From the NCBI GenBank assembly GCA_003993805.1, contig RSEF01000003.1, positions 40,964,485 through 41,028,484 on the forward strand: a stretch of DNA of 64,000 nucleotides. Reading direction: 5' to 3'. Below are positions 24,368 to 37,900 of the stretch, in pieces. Under the pieces are notes generated by a model. The model was not told the DNA's origin and made no database searches. It saw only the letters and a list, made by a program, of their open reading frames with translations. The translations under genes and the position numbers were made by a program. Numbering within the stretch: position 1 is the stretch's first letter; each line of letters starts with the position of its first letter. The DNA comes from Himantopus leucocephalus. Lineage: Eukaryota > Chordata > Aves > Charadriiformes > Recurvirostridae.

Positions 24368-27300
24368 GTAGGTCTTTGTCAAAAGCTATTTCTACAGCAA
24401 CTAATTTTGTTTAGATTTTTCCATGTATTGCCTCAACGTGATGCAACAAAGATGAAATAGACGGAGATAGCTTATCAGAAGGGACGCCTGTGTAAATAAA
24501 CTGTTTCCAGCGCCCTACATTAATTGAGACCCATGGTGACAGTCAGGACTTGCAAGATAAGCATGAAAAATTACTTCTCCTTGCACCCCTGTGGGCGATC
24601 CATGCAGTCTGAGGCTGAAACACACCAATTCGCAACAGTGGGGAGAAACTTCTGCCACCATTGCCTATGTTGTTCCTTTTATAAAGACTGTTGGTTTTTA
24701 ATTGCCCCTCCCTAGGAAGTCTCTCAGTTCAAGATGCTCATTTATATTTTGACTACCCTGTTGGCAGGACCCTTGTAACATGTTAAATAATGTTTAAATA
24801 ATGTTGCTGGCAAATAGCTGGCATGCTTGACTTATTACTAAGGCATACAGATTTAAATGCATGAAAATTGTGATGTGGGTGATCTCACTTCATTACCTTT
24901 GCTGGAGAGGAGTGTGTGTCATACTCTGAGTGATACAGTGATGCACTGGCACTATAAACTGGGGGAATAGAAGGGAAAATATTTTCCTTTTCCAATGACA
25001 CGATGCATAAGATGTGAAATGGATGCTGTGGTTGATGAGCAGCAGCAGGCAGTAGATTTGACACAACACACAGGATTTTGCTGGAGTCACTGTGTCTCAC
25101 CTTCTCCAGGCACTGACATAAATGGCTCGAATGAGCAAATGGTGTTCTACCTTTGCTTCAAAAAGGGAAAAAAAGAAGCTGTTGGAGTTTGGCAGGCACT
25201 AGGACTTCCATGTTAACAGGCTGTTTGCACAAACTGGCTTGTTTGGGTTTTTGTTGTTTTTTTTTCACTGAATATTTAATTTTAAATTATCTTAAGTACT
25301 TTGGAAAGTTTCTTTTAATCTCATTTGTCCAAAATCTCAATCTTTTGGATAGTTATTCTGACTTTCATGAAATTAAGACAGTAGTCTTCATGAATATAAA
25401 GGCCTATGCACTCCCTTTTTCATCCTCTTAAAAAACTCAGATCTGTTGTTTTCAAACCATGGTCATGATCTCTGCATTGCATTTTCAAATAGCTGAAAAT
25501 GAATGAAAAATGGCCACAAAATCCCATCATATAAAATCCATTGCGTGCACTCCATTAGCTGTTCTTTATTAGGGGATATTTTGGTAGGAAAAGAAGTGCC
25601 TGGGGTTTTTTTTGTAGTCTCAGCACCTGATTTAAATGGTCAACTGGATGAAAATGGAAAGGCCCGTGAGAAGGAAACAAAAGCCCCAGACCCAGACCCC
25701 AAGTGAGGCTCCACACTGGTGTGGGCATGTGCAGGCTGCGGTGTCCCCTCCTGGACACAGCACCACATAAGTCCAGAGAAGACCTCTAAATTAAAAAGTG
25801 ATTAGTTAGAAAAAAGTGAAAATAGTTATCCAAATCACATGAACTGAAAATTCAAACAACTCGTTGCGTAAAACTTATAGGAAAATAAAGTCAAAAGACA
25901 TTTCCTTGCTAAATGTCTTCCTCTAGAAACCACACGGGACTGAGAGAGGGACCGGTTGCTGCCACTGGAATAATCTAATGAGGGGGCTGAAGGATAGGGG
26001 CATTAAAAAAATATTGCTGTCTAAACCTAATACCTTTTATATATGTCCTGAAGTACACATGTAAACAGCTACACAGGAGACTTATTTGTCACGAGTATCA
26101 ATCAGCTGACTGAAATCCCTCTGGCTTACTCACAATTTTTGAAAGGTCACTGAAAAAGTACTTGGATAAAAGAGAAGGGCAGAAGTATCCACACACACAC
26201 TCGTGTGCGCACACACGGAGTTTTACATTGTCAGAGCTGTCACATCCCACAGGTTAGCCGGCTGCCTTAGTACCTGTCTCAGCACACTGGTCCTACGGCG
26301 GCTGGCCGGGAGTTTGCACCCACACCCATGCCTTCCCCCTCGAAGGAGAGAGCCGCGGGGCTGCTCCTCCACTCTGCCCAGGCACTTGAAGTCTCTCTTG
26401 TCAAAACTGTTTTCTGCTTCCCAGCTCCATGCGATCCATTCCTCTTCCCGGTGGTAGCTTTGCTGTGGAGCCTGGAAAAGTATTCCAGTCTCTTCTGCTC
26501 ACATGGGAACTGTAGTTACCTACTTCATGCAACACATTGGTCTTCATTGTGTAATTCCTGTCTAAAAATATATATGTAAAATAAATAGTGAAATTAATCA
26601 TTGTAGTTTTCATTTCTACTCTCTTCAAATATCTTTCCCCTTCTGGCACTACAAAAGCATTCTTTTATAAAGAAACTTGACATTTGGATTTTGAGTTGTT
26701 TGGAAAAATTCAAAATTGTTTCCAAGCTTCAGAGTTACATCTCTTATTTCATTGTTTTTCACTGTCAGAAATGGCAGTCACTAGCATAACACTAGTGCAC
26801 GTTAATGCTGTTGAGACATCCTACTTTGATTTTATTCTTAACGTGGCTAAAGAGAGCCGCTATCTCACTGAAACATTTTACCTTATTTCTCAGACCAAAC
26901 ACATCTTTTTTGTTCTTTTATATAATCTAGTGCTCAGTTTCAATTGCAATGCAAACAAGAAATACCTTTGTATTTAAAAAAAATAACATACGAAAATAGA
27001 AAAGAGTACTTTGACTAATAAGTTATTATGACCTCTCACAAAGGACAGAAAAATTATGCCATATTTAATTTTTGTCAAGAGAATTAAATTTGAGAATTCA
27101 GACAAAACCAGCATGATTAGTTCAAAACATGTTTTGATGAAAAATTCCCAGCTATCTCTCTATGGGAGTAAACACCTATTAGCACTGCAAACACTTAGTC
27201 ATTGTGACTGTATCATAGCTGTTGCTGCAAATCACATCACAGCAAGGTGTCGTCTTCTTTCAAAACTATTATTTCCATGTTTTGCTGCTCTTGTACTGCC

Positions 27301-27744
27301 TTTCTTTACAAAGCCTGGATAAAGCACATTCCTGCAGAATGTAATCTTATTATTTAATCATCTCCTGCAATTATTTCCTTAATTAATCCTAATTGCATAA
27401 AAGATATGAAGTGACAGAAAGGTGCGATTGAGGGTGAGGAAGAACCATTGCACCACCCTTCCCCCATCCCATTCCTTGACTGCTGTGTTTTAAGCGCTCT
27501 GCCAAATCCAGCCTGGGCAGGAGGTTTGGAATACCGTTAGCTTTGCACTTAATGCGGACCTTCACACTCATTTGCAGAGCACTTGGTGCTGGTATGCTGC
27601 ATTCTGAGCGTGCTGCAATCATATTACCCAGGACATTTTAATTCACTTGAATTCCTTTCTTTGTCCACCCTCAGTGAGTATGAACATGCTCATGATATAC
27701 GTGCATACGCATCTACATACATATACGCATATACAGCAAGTGAG
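24368..27744. other. AT-rich stretch with one CA/GT patch
   Basis: No gene is supported. An alternating CA tract with the 12-base palindrome GTGTGCGCACAC lies at 26190-26216. The GC-richer patch at 26240-26460 has overlapping open frames in several phases and no recognisable protein. Confidence 0.4.
26190..26216 (+). repeat. CA/GT repeat with GTGTGCGCACAC palindrome
   Basis: A (CA)n run is followed by a self-complementary alternating purine-pyrimidine block at 26203-26214. Such sequences favour Z-DNA or small cruciforms. A role here is unknown. Confidence 0.6.
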
Positions 27745-27777
27745 ACACACACACATGCACGCACGTGCACACGCACA
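27745..27777 (+). repeat. 33-bp perfectly alternating purine-pyrimidine tract
   Basis: The tract starts as (AC)n and then mixes in GC and GT steps without breaking the alternation. The 60 bases to its left are also largely alternating (ATAC/GCAT units). This is a classic Z-DNA-prone microsatellite region and probably length-polymorphic. Confidence 0.7.
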
Positions 27778-28380
27778 ATTCTGTATCCCTCCAGCTCTCC
27801 TCCAATTATAAAATTATAATTGTATTTGCTGGCAGTGGGTGGTCTGCAGGATAAACATAGAATATATCTGCATATAAAGTGCCTTTGAGTCATTGATCTG
27901 TATGAGTCATTTAATCAAGAGGTGCACCAGCATGTGAGGAAATGTAGGCAACATTTTACAACAAACATATCCAATATATTTATGTATCTATAAAATTCCA
28001 CTCTGTAAGGAAAATGGCAAGAGAAAAGCCCTTAAATATATACAAAAAAAAAAGATGAAGTTGTAAGCAATAAGCAGCATAAATTTGTCCTGATTGCTTT
28101 TAAGAGAATTATAAAAATCCTACCTGAAGGAAGAACAGTAAGTATTATACCAGGAGACTTTTGAAAAGGCAGTGGATGCAATGAATTGCAAAAGGCTACA
28201 GCAAAGCTTTGCTAATTGTGTTAGCTGTCTGCACTCACTGAACGAGAAAGTCTGGGGGGAACAAAAGGCTAAAGAGATTGCACAAATGAAAAGGCTATAC
28301 TCTTCTGTGGGGGACAGCCGCAGGTGGACTTATGCCAACACTGGGACACAGTCTGGACCCAGGTTAGCAGGAGTGATGGA

Positions 28381-28412
28381 GGGGATGGGGTGCAGGCGTG
28401 ATCCCCTTCCCC
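28381..28412 (+). repeat. G-rich/C-rich imperfect hairpin
   Basis: GGGGATGGGG at 28381-28390 pairs with CCCCTTCCCC at 28403-28412 with one mismatch and a 12-base loop. Confidence 0.5.
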
Positions 28413-28479
28413 AGCCGCTTTCCTCCCCAGTCCCCAGGGGACAGGAGGCAGTGACACTTGCTGCGGGAGAGGGCAGGGG

Positions 28480-28580
28480 ACCTGCGGTTGGAGAAGAGAG
28501 GTGGGGAACAGGAGCTGAGGGCTACTGAAGGGGAAAGAGTGCAGAAATGAGAAGGGAAGTAAGAGGGGAAAAGAGATGAG
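28480..28580 (+). repeat. Purine-rich tract
   Basis: About 100 bases with a strong G+A bias on the plus strand and only scattered pyrimidines. It is low-complexity sequence able to form triplex-type structures. Confidence 0.5.
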
Positions 28581-30142
28581 CAGCATCACGGTCTACAAGC
28601 ACTGACACCTCAAGAGAGGACTTGGTTAGGTGCCAGGGGAAGCTGTCCATGGCTGGGAGGTGGGAAGGCATGTGCAAGACAGGCACATAGGTTGTCCCTT
28701 GGCATAGGTACTGTCAGCCTCTGGGCACCGGCTTCCAGCTTCCAGGGGAGGAGGATGTGTTTGGGACCATTGCTTTCAAAAATAATCTTCTATTATTATG
28801 TATAAATAATATTTCATGTCTTTCAGAACATTTGATTGGTACTTTTGTCTCCTCTTCACAGCCGGTGAAAGAAGTTAGTAAAAAGAAGTTAATCTGATGC
28901 ATTTGCAGCCACTCAGAGAACTATAATGGAAAGTCAGCCTGAGACCTCCCAAGACCTTGTTTTTGTTCTCAGTTTTTGTTTTTGTTTTTGGTTATTCCTG
29001 GAAAGTTATGAGAAGCAACTCATATGGGAGTTGAGTATGGGAGCTGCTGGGAAAGAGGTGACTCGCACGCAGCTTGTGATGCAGCATGGACAACTTCAGC
29101 ACCGATACTTGAGGAAAAAACATCTGAGCTGTGAATAACTAGAGAAAGCTCGGAGCACCTTCAGAGAGGTCAGACTGCTTGGAGGAAGGGAATACAGCTG
29201 TTGGTTAATTGAATTATTGAAAAAAATCAGGCTGTTTTACAATGGAAGGGAAATTTGAGCAGCTCATGTCTTCTGCTCTAATAATTGTTCAAATCCAAAG
29301 CATTGCTGGAAAGAATGAGAAGTGAAAAATGAGCTAGAAAACAACACAAAAAATATTATATTGTCATTACAAGGATCAATTATAGGCTCTTCTTTGATAT
29401 ATTTGCCTGACTTCTTATCATTCTATCTCAGAAAAGGATATGACAGCAATAAAAGTGGTTCACAAACAGACAAGCGGTGTTATTAGAATTACAGAGAGGC
29501 TACTCTATGGAAGGAAATTGAAATATTGTTTCATTTAGAGAGAAAATGAGTAAGAGGAGATATCCTATAAAGATATGCTATAAAGCAAATGTAGAGGGGG
29601 GCAAATAATAGAAAGGGGCCAAATGTTATATTGCTCTCACCCTGAGCAGGAAAGCAACTAAGCAACTAAAGCAATTAAATCTAGTTAAGCTACAAAATGA
29701 ATAAACTCTGCTAACAAATCTAAAGACCAGTTTGGCTGTAGAACTCAGTATCAACAATTCACTAAGATTTGCATGACGATTTTCTTCCACCTAATTTCTT
29801 TTAAATTCTTTAGATTTTTTTTTTCTGAAATCAGTTGTAGACATTCCTAGTTTCAGCTCCTGTGTGTTGTAATATTTTGCTGTTTCCTTTCTTTTAAAGA
29901 TTCCTAGTCTTTTATATGAAAAAACTCACACTTTCTTGTTCCCTTTCTTCTAGCGCCTTCATTGGGAAAAGGGAATGTTCATCCAAATAAAGGACAAGAT
30001 TTAGGAAAAGCTCATGATCACAGCAAAAAGTACTACATAACTTGTTTTTATGAGTAAGACATAATAAATGTTAAAATATTAATAATCACATGCTGCATAA
30101 ATGTCGCCATTTATTTTGAATCAATAAATGAAACAATTGTTG

Positions 30143-30175
30143 CTTCCCCTCCTCTTCCCCTTCTCTTTTCCCTCC
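30143..30175 (+). repeat. Uninterrupted 33-bp polypyrimidine tract
   Basis: Every base is C or T, and the tract is followed directly by AG. It could act as a strong 3' splice-site tract or form triplex DNA. The frame after it does not give a convincing exon. Confidence 0.6.
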
Positions 30176-31884
30176 AGGGATTTTACTGTTAGAGGAGGCA
30201 TTCCAGTGGATTAATCCCAAGAGTAAAGAGGCACTTTGCTTTCTGGTCCTACCACATTCTTCAATTTGCCTCACCATTTGAGTTGCAGACACAAATCTGA
30301 GAACACATGTAGTAAATGTATTGAAGTGTCACAAGCCATCAAAATTTTTCTTTTCTAAACTTCAGTCTGTACAGAGAGATTGATGGTAACATTTTCGCAA
30401 CAATTTTTCTTTCATGTAAATGAGCACATTCCATATGTATGTGTCTTCCATCATCACCAGAATACATTCTGGCTCTTGGTTTATTTGCCACAATATTGTT
30501 TACAAATTCTTTTAAAAAAAATCTATTTCTATGCCATCATTTGCTCGATCATATGAACTAAATCAAGTTGTATTCAGAACTCAGTGTAAGTTTAAATCCC
30601 ACTCTTGACCAAGCACTTAGTAATTAGGTAGACCTCACTTTTAGTTTATCCAGGGAGAACTCGGTAATTTACGTCTGGGGTTGGATGCTTGGATGGTTAT
30701 GCTCAAAGATATTGCTTTGTTTTCTGCACCTAATAATTTTGCAGATTCCTACCTCTGGCAAAACAAACTGATGCAGCCAGTTCTGCTGTGCGATAGACAA
30801 TACTCAAAGAGGCGATGGATGATGGTTCAGCGCCATCTGTGCTGTTGTCCCTTCTCAGCGCAGACGGCAGGGACCCCCTGTCCCAGCTGGAGCTGCAGGG
30901 GGCTCTGTAAGGGGGGGGTAACTGAGCTTACAGCCCGTGTGCTGCTTCTGTGTCCTAAAGCCAGCAGGTACACAGAACTGCAAACATATCTCATGTTTTG
31001 GGGTTTTCTTACGTGTGCAAGCCCAAAGGCTATGACTTGGGCAGTAGCAGTGACACTTTCTTCACTAATGTTTCCTGGATTGCTCCGCATAGGAATCAAA
31101 CTTTACATTCCTATACAGACGTGAAAAGTAGATGTTTCCATGCCAGTGATACTGTCCTTCAGTCCCTCTCTCTTTCCTTTGTAAACCCCTTCATGCTTTC
31201 TTCCAGGATGTTTCTTACATGTTGAATACTCTCCCCTTTAATTGGTCCAAATGGGTCTCTGTCCTGTAAATCTCTATTCAAGAGGATTTAGATACGGCCT
31301 TTCTGCACGTTATTTCCTACTGGTGACCTTTGTCACCTCACCCACACCTTAGGTTTTCACAGTGCCACTCTTAGGTGAAAGCTGTCACCTAATCTCTGTT
31401 AGAAGACAGCCGGACCCTCACTGTAAAAGGAAGAAAAGAGCCTAGAAGGACACTTTTCTACTCAGATAACACTGCACTCTTGATCTTCTACTGATGTGGG
31501 ATATGCAGAGTTCAGCTGGTTGAGGAGGAGCATATATCTTTTGGGCAGAACATATTTCTCAGGTTCTGCATATGGCGCTTGCTCTGACATGGGAGACTTT
31601 TTAGCTGTAGCTCAGCAAAAAGAGTTTGGGTCAGTGGTGGCAGAGCCTTTAGCAGTATTTTATGGTCCAACCATTGTGCCACACTTGTTCATGTCTCTAT
31701 AGAATCCAGATTGTGGTGAACCCAATAAGCAATCCATATGGCAACTGAAAGCTGATGCATCCGGGGCACTGAGGTTTTCACATTTGTGTTTTAGAAAAGT
31801 TTTCAAACTGTTTTTCTCATGGGAGCAGCGACTTTCTTCCTGGAGATTTAACTCCATTTCCAACCTGTCTTCCTCTGTAACCAG
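30176..31884. other. No supported gene; GC-richer patch at 30800-30970
   Basis: A 147-codon open frame (30681-31124) crosses a GC-richer patch. The peptide is unlike any family I know, and part of the same patch is also open on the minus strand, so I do not call it a gene. Confidence 0.35.
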
Positions 31885-31977
31885 CTCATGTAACTGCACA
31901 CTTAATGAAAAACAGTCACTCAGATTGCTCCATAAGGCAAATTATTTACCCTGCCACCACTTCCTTTGCAAAGAACT
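31885..31977 (+). other. Candidate internal exon, 93 nt, phase 2-2
   Basis: A long pyrimidine-rich stretch ending ACCAG (AG at 31883-31884) precedes the segment, and AACT|GTAAGT follows it at 31977/31978. One frame is open across it, starting SCNCTLNEKQSLRLLHK, with four cysteines in 30 residues. I recognise no family. The splice signals are better than average. The open length is short enough to be chance. Confidence 0.15.
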
Positions 31978-34900
31978 GTAAGTACACCACACAAATGGTG
32001 AATCCTGCACATGGGATTTGCTAATGGCTTTCACTGCAAGTATCTGATCAGCTGTCAGTAAGAAATATAAAGCTTTTTGGAACTACAGCTTGATTTATTT
32101 CAAGATAGTCATTTATATAAATAAATAAATAGAAATATTGATCTCTCTTTCCTAGTAAATTCAGGTTTTCCACTGCTTTCACCAAGAGTGCTAGAGAGGC
32201 TGGAACAAAGGAAAATCTGATGGTGTTGGACACCCCCCCAAACTATCAGGATTTCAAAGTCAAGTCACTTTCACACACCTTACTTCTCTACATCAAATGC
32301 TGTCCTGGTTTGAGACAGTAAATAAGAAACATTTTTCTACTAAACAGTTAAGTAAACTAGGAAGGAATTTAGATTCCAAACCAACCAAAAAGGATCCCTT
32401 CATTGATTTATGTATTTTGACTTAGCTTAGGGTTAAACTAAGGGATTATAACATTCACTGGAAGTATTTCAGGCAGGGACAATTTGACATGTATAACAAA
32501 AACAACACCCTCATTTCAGTCCTGGTAAAGGCTCTTCATCATAACTTGCACAACAGCTGCCTGGAGCCTGACTTAATGACATGCCCAGAGCTGCTACAGT
32601 TTTACTTGACAGTTGGTCCTTCATGAATGCAGTGACTACTGAAAAGTACATGAGACTGGTTTAAGTTTGCAGGAATTTTAAGCCACACAAAAGGAAAAGT
32701 ACAATAAATCTCTTTTCAATGGTTCTGTGTCAAAAAAATAAATCCTTTGTCCTTTCCAGCTCCGAGTACATCCAGGTCTCTCCAGCCATTGTCCTGATTC
32801 TTTTTTATACCATTTTCAGTCTCTGTGTTTGCCTGAAAGACCTGGTTTTCATTCCAAGTTCTCTAAATATTAGGTACTATTTTCTGTCTCAGGCTTACGT
32901 CTCATGGAGTTAAAAACCTGGAGCCACTGATTCCTCTGCTATCAGAGGCAAACCTATGCTTAATGGCTCCCCACACAATATTTTATTTTGAAAATCTGGC
33001 CAATTGTTTGGGCTAAATAGGAAAAGAGGCCACACATACTACAGCTGCTTGTAACAGCAGAGTGATTGGACAAAACAATAATGCAAGTTCTTTCGATTCC
33101 TTTTAGTTTTGAAAACCTTGTTCTGGAAGTGTTGAGCATTTTCCAATCTAGTTCCAGAAATTGTATGAAAATAAATTTCTAACCCAGTTCACAGAACTAG
33201 CTCACTTTAAACTTATTCTTGTAACTATGCAGATGAATAGGAAAAGTAAAAATCAATTTAATTCACAAAAGTATTCGAAAATCCCAGAACAGAATTAGAT
33301 TGATTCATATGAGGGGACATGAAAGCCTGTGATTTAACTTGTTTAAATTTAGTTAGAGAGGGCACTAAACCCCATGAGCCCAACTAGCCCCAGTGAATCT
33401 CTAAGAGTCCTTGAATGGCTGTGAAATGAGAGAGGAAGTATGATGTGGGATACTTCTGCTGTTTCTGTTTCTTGGTCAAAGGGCATGTCACCCCTCGAAA
33501 ATAACACAAGAGCACCAGCTTATTGCAAGGTGGCACGTGATGGTGAAATCACATAGCACTCAAGTTGTGTTCTCTACCCATGAAGGAAGAGTAGAGCAAG
33601 GTCTTCCATTGACACACATGCTACACAGTGGGTGTCCAGCCACAGTAGCCGTCCCCCTCCAAGGCGGCTGGAGACAGCCCCTCATTGCCCTGCTCACACA
33701 GCCCATTCCGGTGTGTTCATGAGGATATCAAATTCCAGAAAAACTGTCATATAACAATTTGAGCAACTTTGAGACCTTCCCGTGGTTTGGATATGCACAA
33801 TGCATATGTATAGAAGCATATATTATTGACATTTGTCTCATTTTATTAGCTGCCTTTTCAGTTGATATCTATTAATTTTTTAAATCAGAAAACCAGAGCA
33901 AAAGGTCAAATGGATGTAGGAGACAATAAATGTTTGTTGAAAACTAGGAACTGCAGCCACTCAGTCACCAAAGAAGCAGATAATCAATTGAAAGTACAAA
34001 ATTTCCATTGGTAATCTGTCACCAATGAAAAGTTTTCAGCACAAAATCCATTTGCACAGTTATTTCAAATGCATGATTCATAAACTTTTAAAAGTGTTTG
34101 TGGTCAAGGTTTGTGGGTATGGACCCAGCTCCTGTTGGCTGGAGTTACCTGCTACAAACAACTTTTTATCAATGTGATGTCTGAACATGTAAAAAAAATC
34201 CCTGAAACCTTTGACCAATATACTCCCAGTTAAAATTAAAGTAGTCTTTTAACAAACATATCACTGATATTATGAAACCAACCTTATTGTTATATACATT
34301 TCCAAGAGCTCTTCAGCCCATGGATTAATCTTTGGCATCTAGTTTTTCTTTCTCATAACATACTAGTCTTATGTTTGTCAAGCAGACCTTAAAAACACCA
34401 AAAAAGAGAGTAAACTCCAGACACAGGGATCATGACATATCCTTGATCATGACCCCACCAAGGAAGGGATCGTGGGTTTCCGGAGAACAGAAACCCAAGA
34501 TTTTTTAGAATTCATGGCCCATTTTGAAGTAGTCAGGACAGACAGCTAAAAGCCATTTTCCAGAATAGCTTCATTCCTTTCTAACCAGAGACCGCATTTT
34601 TTGGAGCCCTCAAGGTGCAAAAATCGCCTATTTGGTGCTTCCACCTCTCTGTTCAAGAAATTGTGCTTTGTAAAAAGTTTAAAGCAACTGAAAGCTGGCT
34701 TTCAAAGCCAGGAAAAATGAGGAAGGCCTACTACCAGGCATTGCTGTTACAAGCCTTTAGTGAGTGCTCTGAGTCATGTTTTAAATTAATTCTACTTTAA
34801 TTAGAAATCAATAATAAATATGTGTAGGAATAAGTTGGCTATGCTCACAGATTTGACGTAATTAAGCTGGTCAGAACAGTGATTTCTTTGTCTTTTTGTC

Positions 34901-37900
34901 ATGAAAATCTTTAATTTTAGGAATTTTTATGGCCAGATATTGTCTTGACCAGAACACTGCGTCATGTTTCAGTCTTTAACATTGCTGAAATTCCACTGAC
35001 TCCACAGGGGGTTTTGTCAATATTCAATCCCCGGCACGATCAGTTCAATATTAATTTTGTCTTTACACTTTGGCAGCGACCAACCTGTAAAAGCCTGATG
35101 TATTGTACATTATTTTGCCTCGCACCATCACAATTTTCAGGTTTAGCACAGGCCAGCGTTTTAGCTTTGCACCATTTAATGTAAGAATTGGTGTTGAAAA
35201 CAAAGTAAAAGCCACGAAGCTGGATGCAGCTGCAGAGGAGCAGGGGGAAAGCAAGGTTGGCAGAGCTGTGGTGTCCCATGCATGAGGGAGAGGCTGGATC
35301 GTGACCAGGCTCTGCGGGGTGGCCCGACGAAGGCAGACCCGGGTGGTAGCCCTGACTCAGTGCTCGGGCAGAACTCTGAGCCACGTGAGGAAAGAAGACA
35401 GAAAAACAAACACAAAGCGAAGCAAACTTTCCATTCCAGATTTTTCGTGGATAAAATAGGGATTCCAGTGAAACTGTAATTCAGTAACCACAGAGAGAAC
35501 TCATAAAAGCTAAGAGTCAACTTCCAACTTTTGCTTTGCAGAACAGATGGGAAAGCTCAGTTGTAGTTGCACAGAAGAAACATCAAACCTGCAAATTATG
35601 GCAGGGAAAGATAAATGACCCTTTTAGATACAGTTGTATCCCAGCAATGCTAGTGCAATGCTAGCCCAGTGCTGCCCTTGTTGAAGAGATAAAGTAAATG
35701 TATTTTATCCTAGATCTTACTTGGGAAGTTCAGCAACTTTTGAAAAATAAAATACCATTTGAGCTGCAGTATTTTATAATTATTGTCTTCAAGATAACTT
35801 GAAGCAGGGACAAAAAAGAAATAATTTCATCCCAACATCATTGTGCATGTACTTAGACACTAAACTACATATAAATACACAGAAATTTAAAAAATAAAAC
35901 TAAAAATCATTATTATGACTTAAATGAAGTAAACATTCTAAAATTTCACACCTGCGGCTGCATCTGCACAGTCATTTGTTGCATGGATGCACTTTACTTT
36001 TACTTCTGAAAGCAGAAGTAATTAGTGTTGTTATGGGGAGCATATGTACTTATTAGTTATACAATGGTTTTATTAGAAGCACCAAAGCTCTTGTTCTTTA
36101 CATTTCAGCTAGTCTATGATAGTCTGTTCAACTCTGAATTTGCTTCAGACTTAAAACTACTGCCTTACTGCTGAAGACAGTAAAATGAAAGGAAAAGTTT
36201 CCTTGCTAGAAGTATAAGTAGAGTATTCTAAAATGGGAATTGTTTGGATTTTTTCCTGAGAAAGGAGATGCTTTTTGTAGATACACTCACTATTCTGTTG
36301 GAAGAAATGGGAAAAAAAGATTTTGCGTGGGATCTACTGATTACAAACTTTAAATATTTAATAATAGACATCTGCAGCTTTGGAAATCAAATATATTCTT
36401 ATGACACATTTGCAAATAGGATTTCCAGACCACATTTGGACAGATTGCTTCCTCAAATGAAAGAGGGGTAAAGAAAGTCTAAATTGGCTAGCCCAGAAAG
36501 AAAGGCTTATTCTTCTCCCTGCTGTTTATTTGTCACAAAATGAAAGCTGGCAGAATTTCTTTTTTTGATCCAGGAAGTTTTCCATTGGAAGTGCTTTACT
36601 CTCTTAATGACACATCTATAGTTTCTATAAAATATTCCATAAAATGTTCCTCTTTGTCAAAAATTTCTGTTAAAAAGAAAATGGTTGATAGAAAAATTTT
36701 GACAGGAAACATGGCAATGTAGTAACATTTATTGCATAATTTATAATAGCAATGTCTAGACTTGTAGCTGTTTTAACTTAATATCTTATAAGCACTTCCT
36801 CTCAACTGACATGTCAGATATCTAGAATTCGTGGAGAATTTGTTAATATCTTTTCAATGAGATAGATAAAAGAAATAATTGAAAAATATTATTATTTACA
36901 GCCTTGATTAAGTGTTTCCTCTGCAATAGACAAATGTTCACAAAGACAATAGCAAATACAAAATGTACTGTTTGCTAGACTTATGCTGCATAAGAATCAG
37001 TATTAATTGATTGTCTCCTGACAATCTGATGGCCAAGTTCCCTGGTCCTGAGGTCCTTTCTGCAAATCAGGAAGCACCAAATGCTCAGGGTCTCCTGCTA
37101 CATAACCAGAAAGAAGGTCTTGCATCATCTGCTGCTCCTCAGGGCCCATGCGATATTGATTTCAGATAGAGCAAGACTACTGAAACAATTTTCACTGAGA
37201 TTTATTCAGTGGGAAACACCGCATGGCACCCACTTTTCCTTTTCATGGCTTCAGACCTTGCCAGGAGACTGTGGCAACATGGTGCAGCTTCTACCCCAGA
37301 GTCTGGGAATCAGTCAGAAATATGGATCTCAGGGAGAAACCCAATGTCTGAGGTACTGGGAATGTCCAGATAAACCCTTAGACAGTAGTTCCAACCTTAC
37401 CTGGGAAAAATGACAGGACCGGCACCAAACAGTTATGATCAGAGAGCCACAGCTAGTTTCCTGTTTTCTCTTGAATCTGTGGTTCTCTTTCCTAGAACAA
37501 AGCTGTAATATTTAGAAAAATATTTGGGAGCTCAAAGCACAGCAGCTTCCCAGTCTTCTCCCAAGCCCTTTTTACACTGAGTGCCTGGTCAGCTACCTAT
37601 GCTTGGGGGGCAGTGCCCAGCACAGCAGTTATTGCCCTTCTCAGCCCTCCTCTGCCAGGCTTTCATTTCTGTGCAAGAAGGAAATGCAGTCTGCTAATCA
37701 AGGAAACAGACGGAATGGAAGATCAGTGAACGATAGATGTGAACTTCTACATCCAGGACAATTTGGAACTTTCATTTATCCTTCAACTTATTCCTTGCTG
37801 TACTTGAAAAACATTTGTTTTCTAGTTAAGCAGTGCATATGCCAAATTTTGTGGAAATCTTCTGGCTTGTACCCCCACGAGTTACTGGGATTGTATTTTT

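Larger units (their letters stand above)
27778..30142. other. Mixed stretch with a GC/purine-rich patch
   Basis: The region 28300-28580 is GC-rich, then strongly purine-rich on the plus strand, and holds an imperfect hairpin at 28381-28412. Its 118-codon open frame has a skewed, low-complexity composition and is not convincing. A good acceptor (CTCCTCTTCACAG) ends near 28860, but the frame after it closes after 11 codons. Confidence 0.4.

Noticed and set aside
28861..28900. Strong acceptor followed by PVKEVSKKKLI and a stop
   Set aside because: Eleven codons are too few to support a terminal exon, and no phase-compatible upstream exon was found.
30681..31124. 147-codon plus-strand frame, one of the longest uninterrupted frames
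   Set aside because: The composition is random-looking, the minus strand is open across part of it, and there is no recognisable domain.
32299..32540. TGTCCTGGTTTG start resembling an avian LTR end
   Set aside because: Only the first dozen bases look LTR-like. I could not find a matching CA end, a target duplication or internal LTR landmarks.
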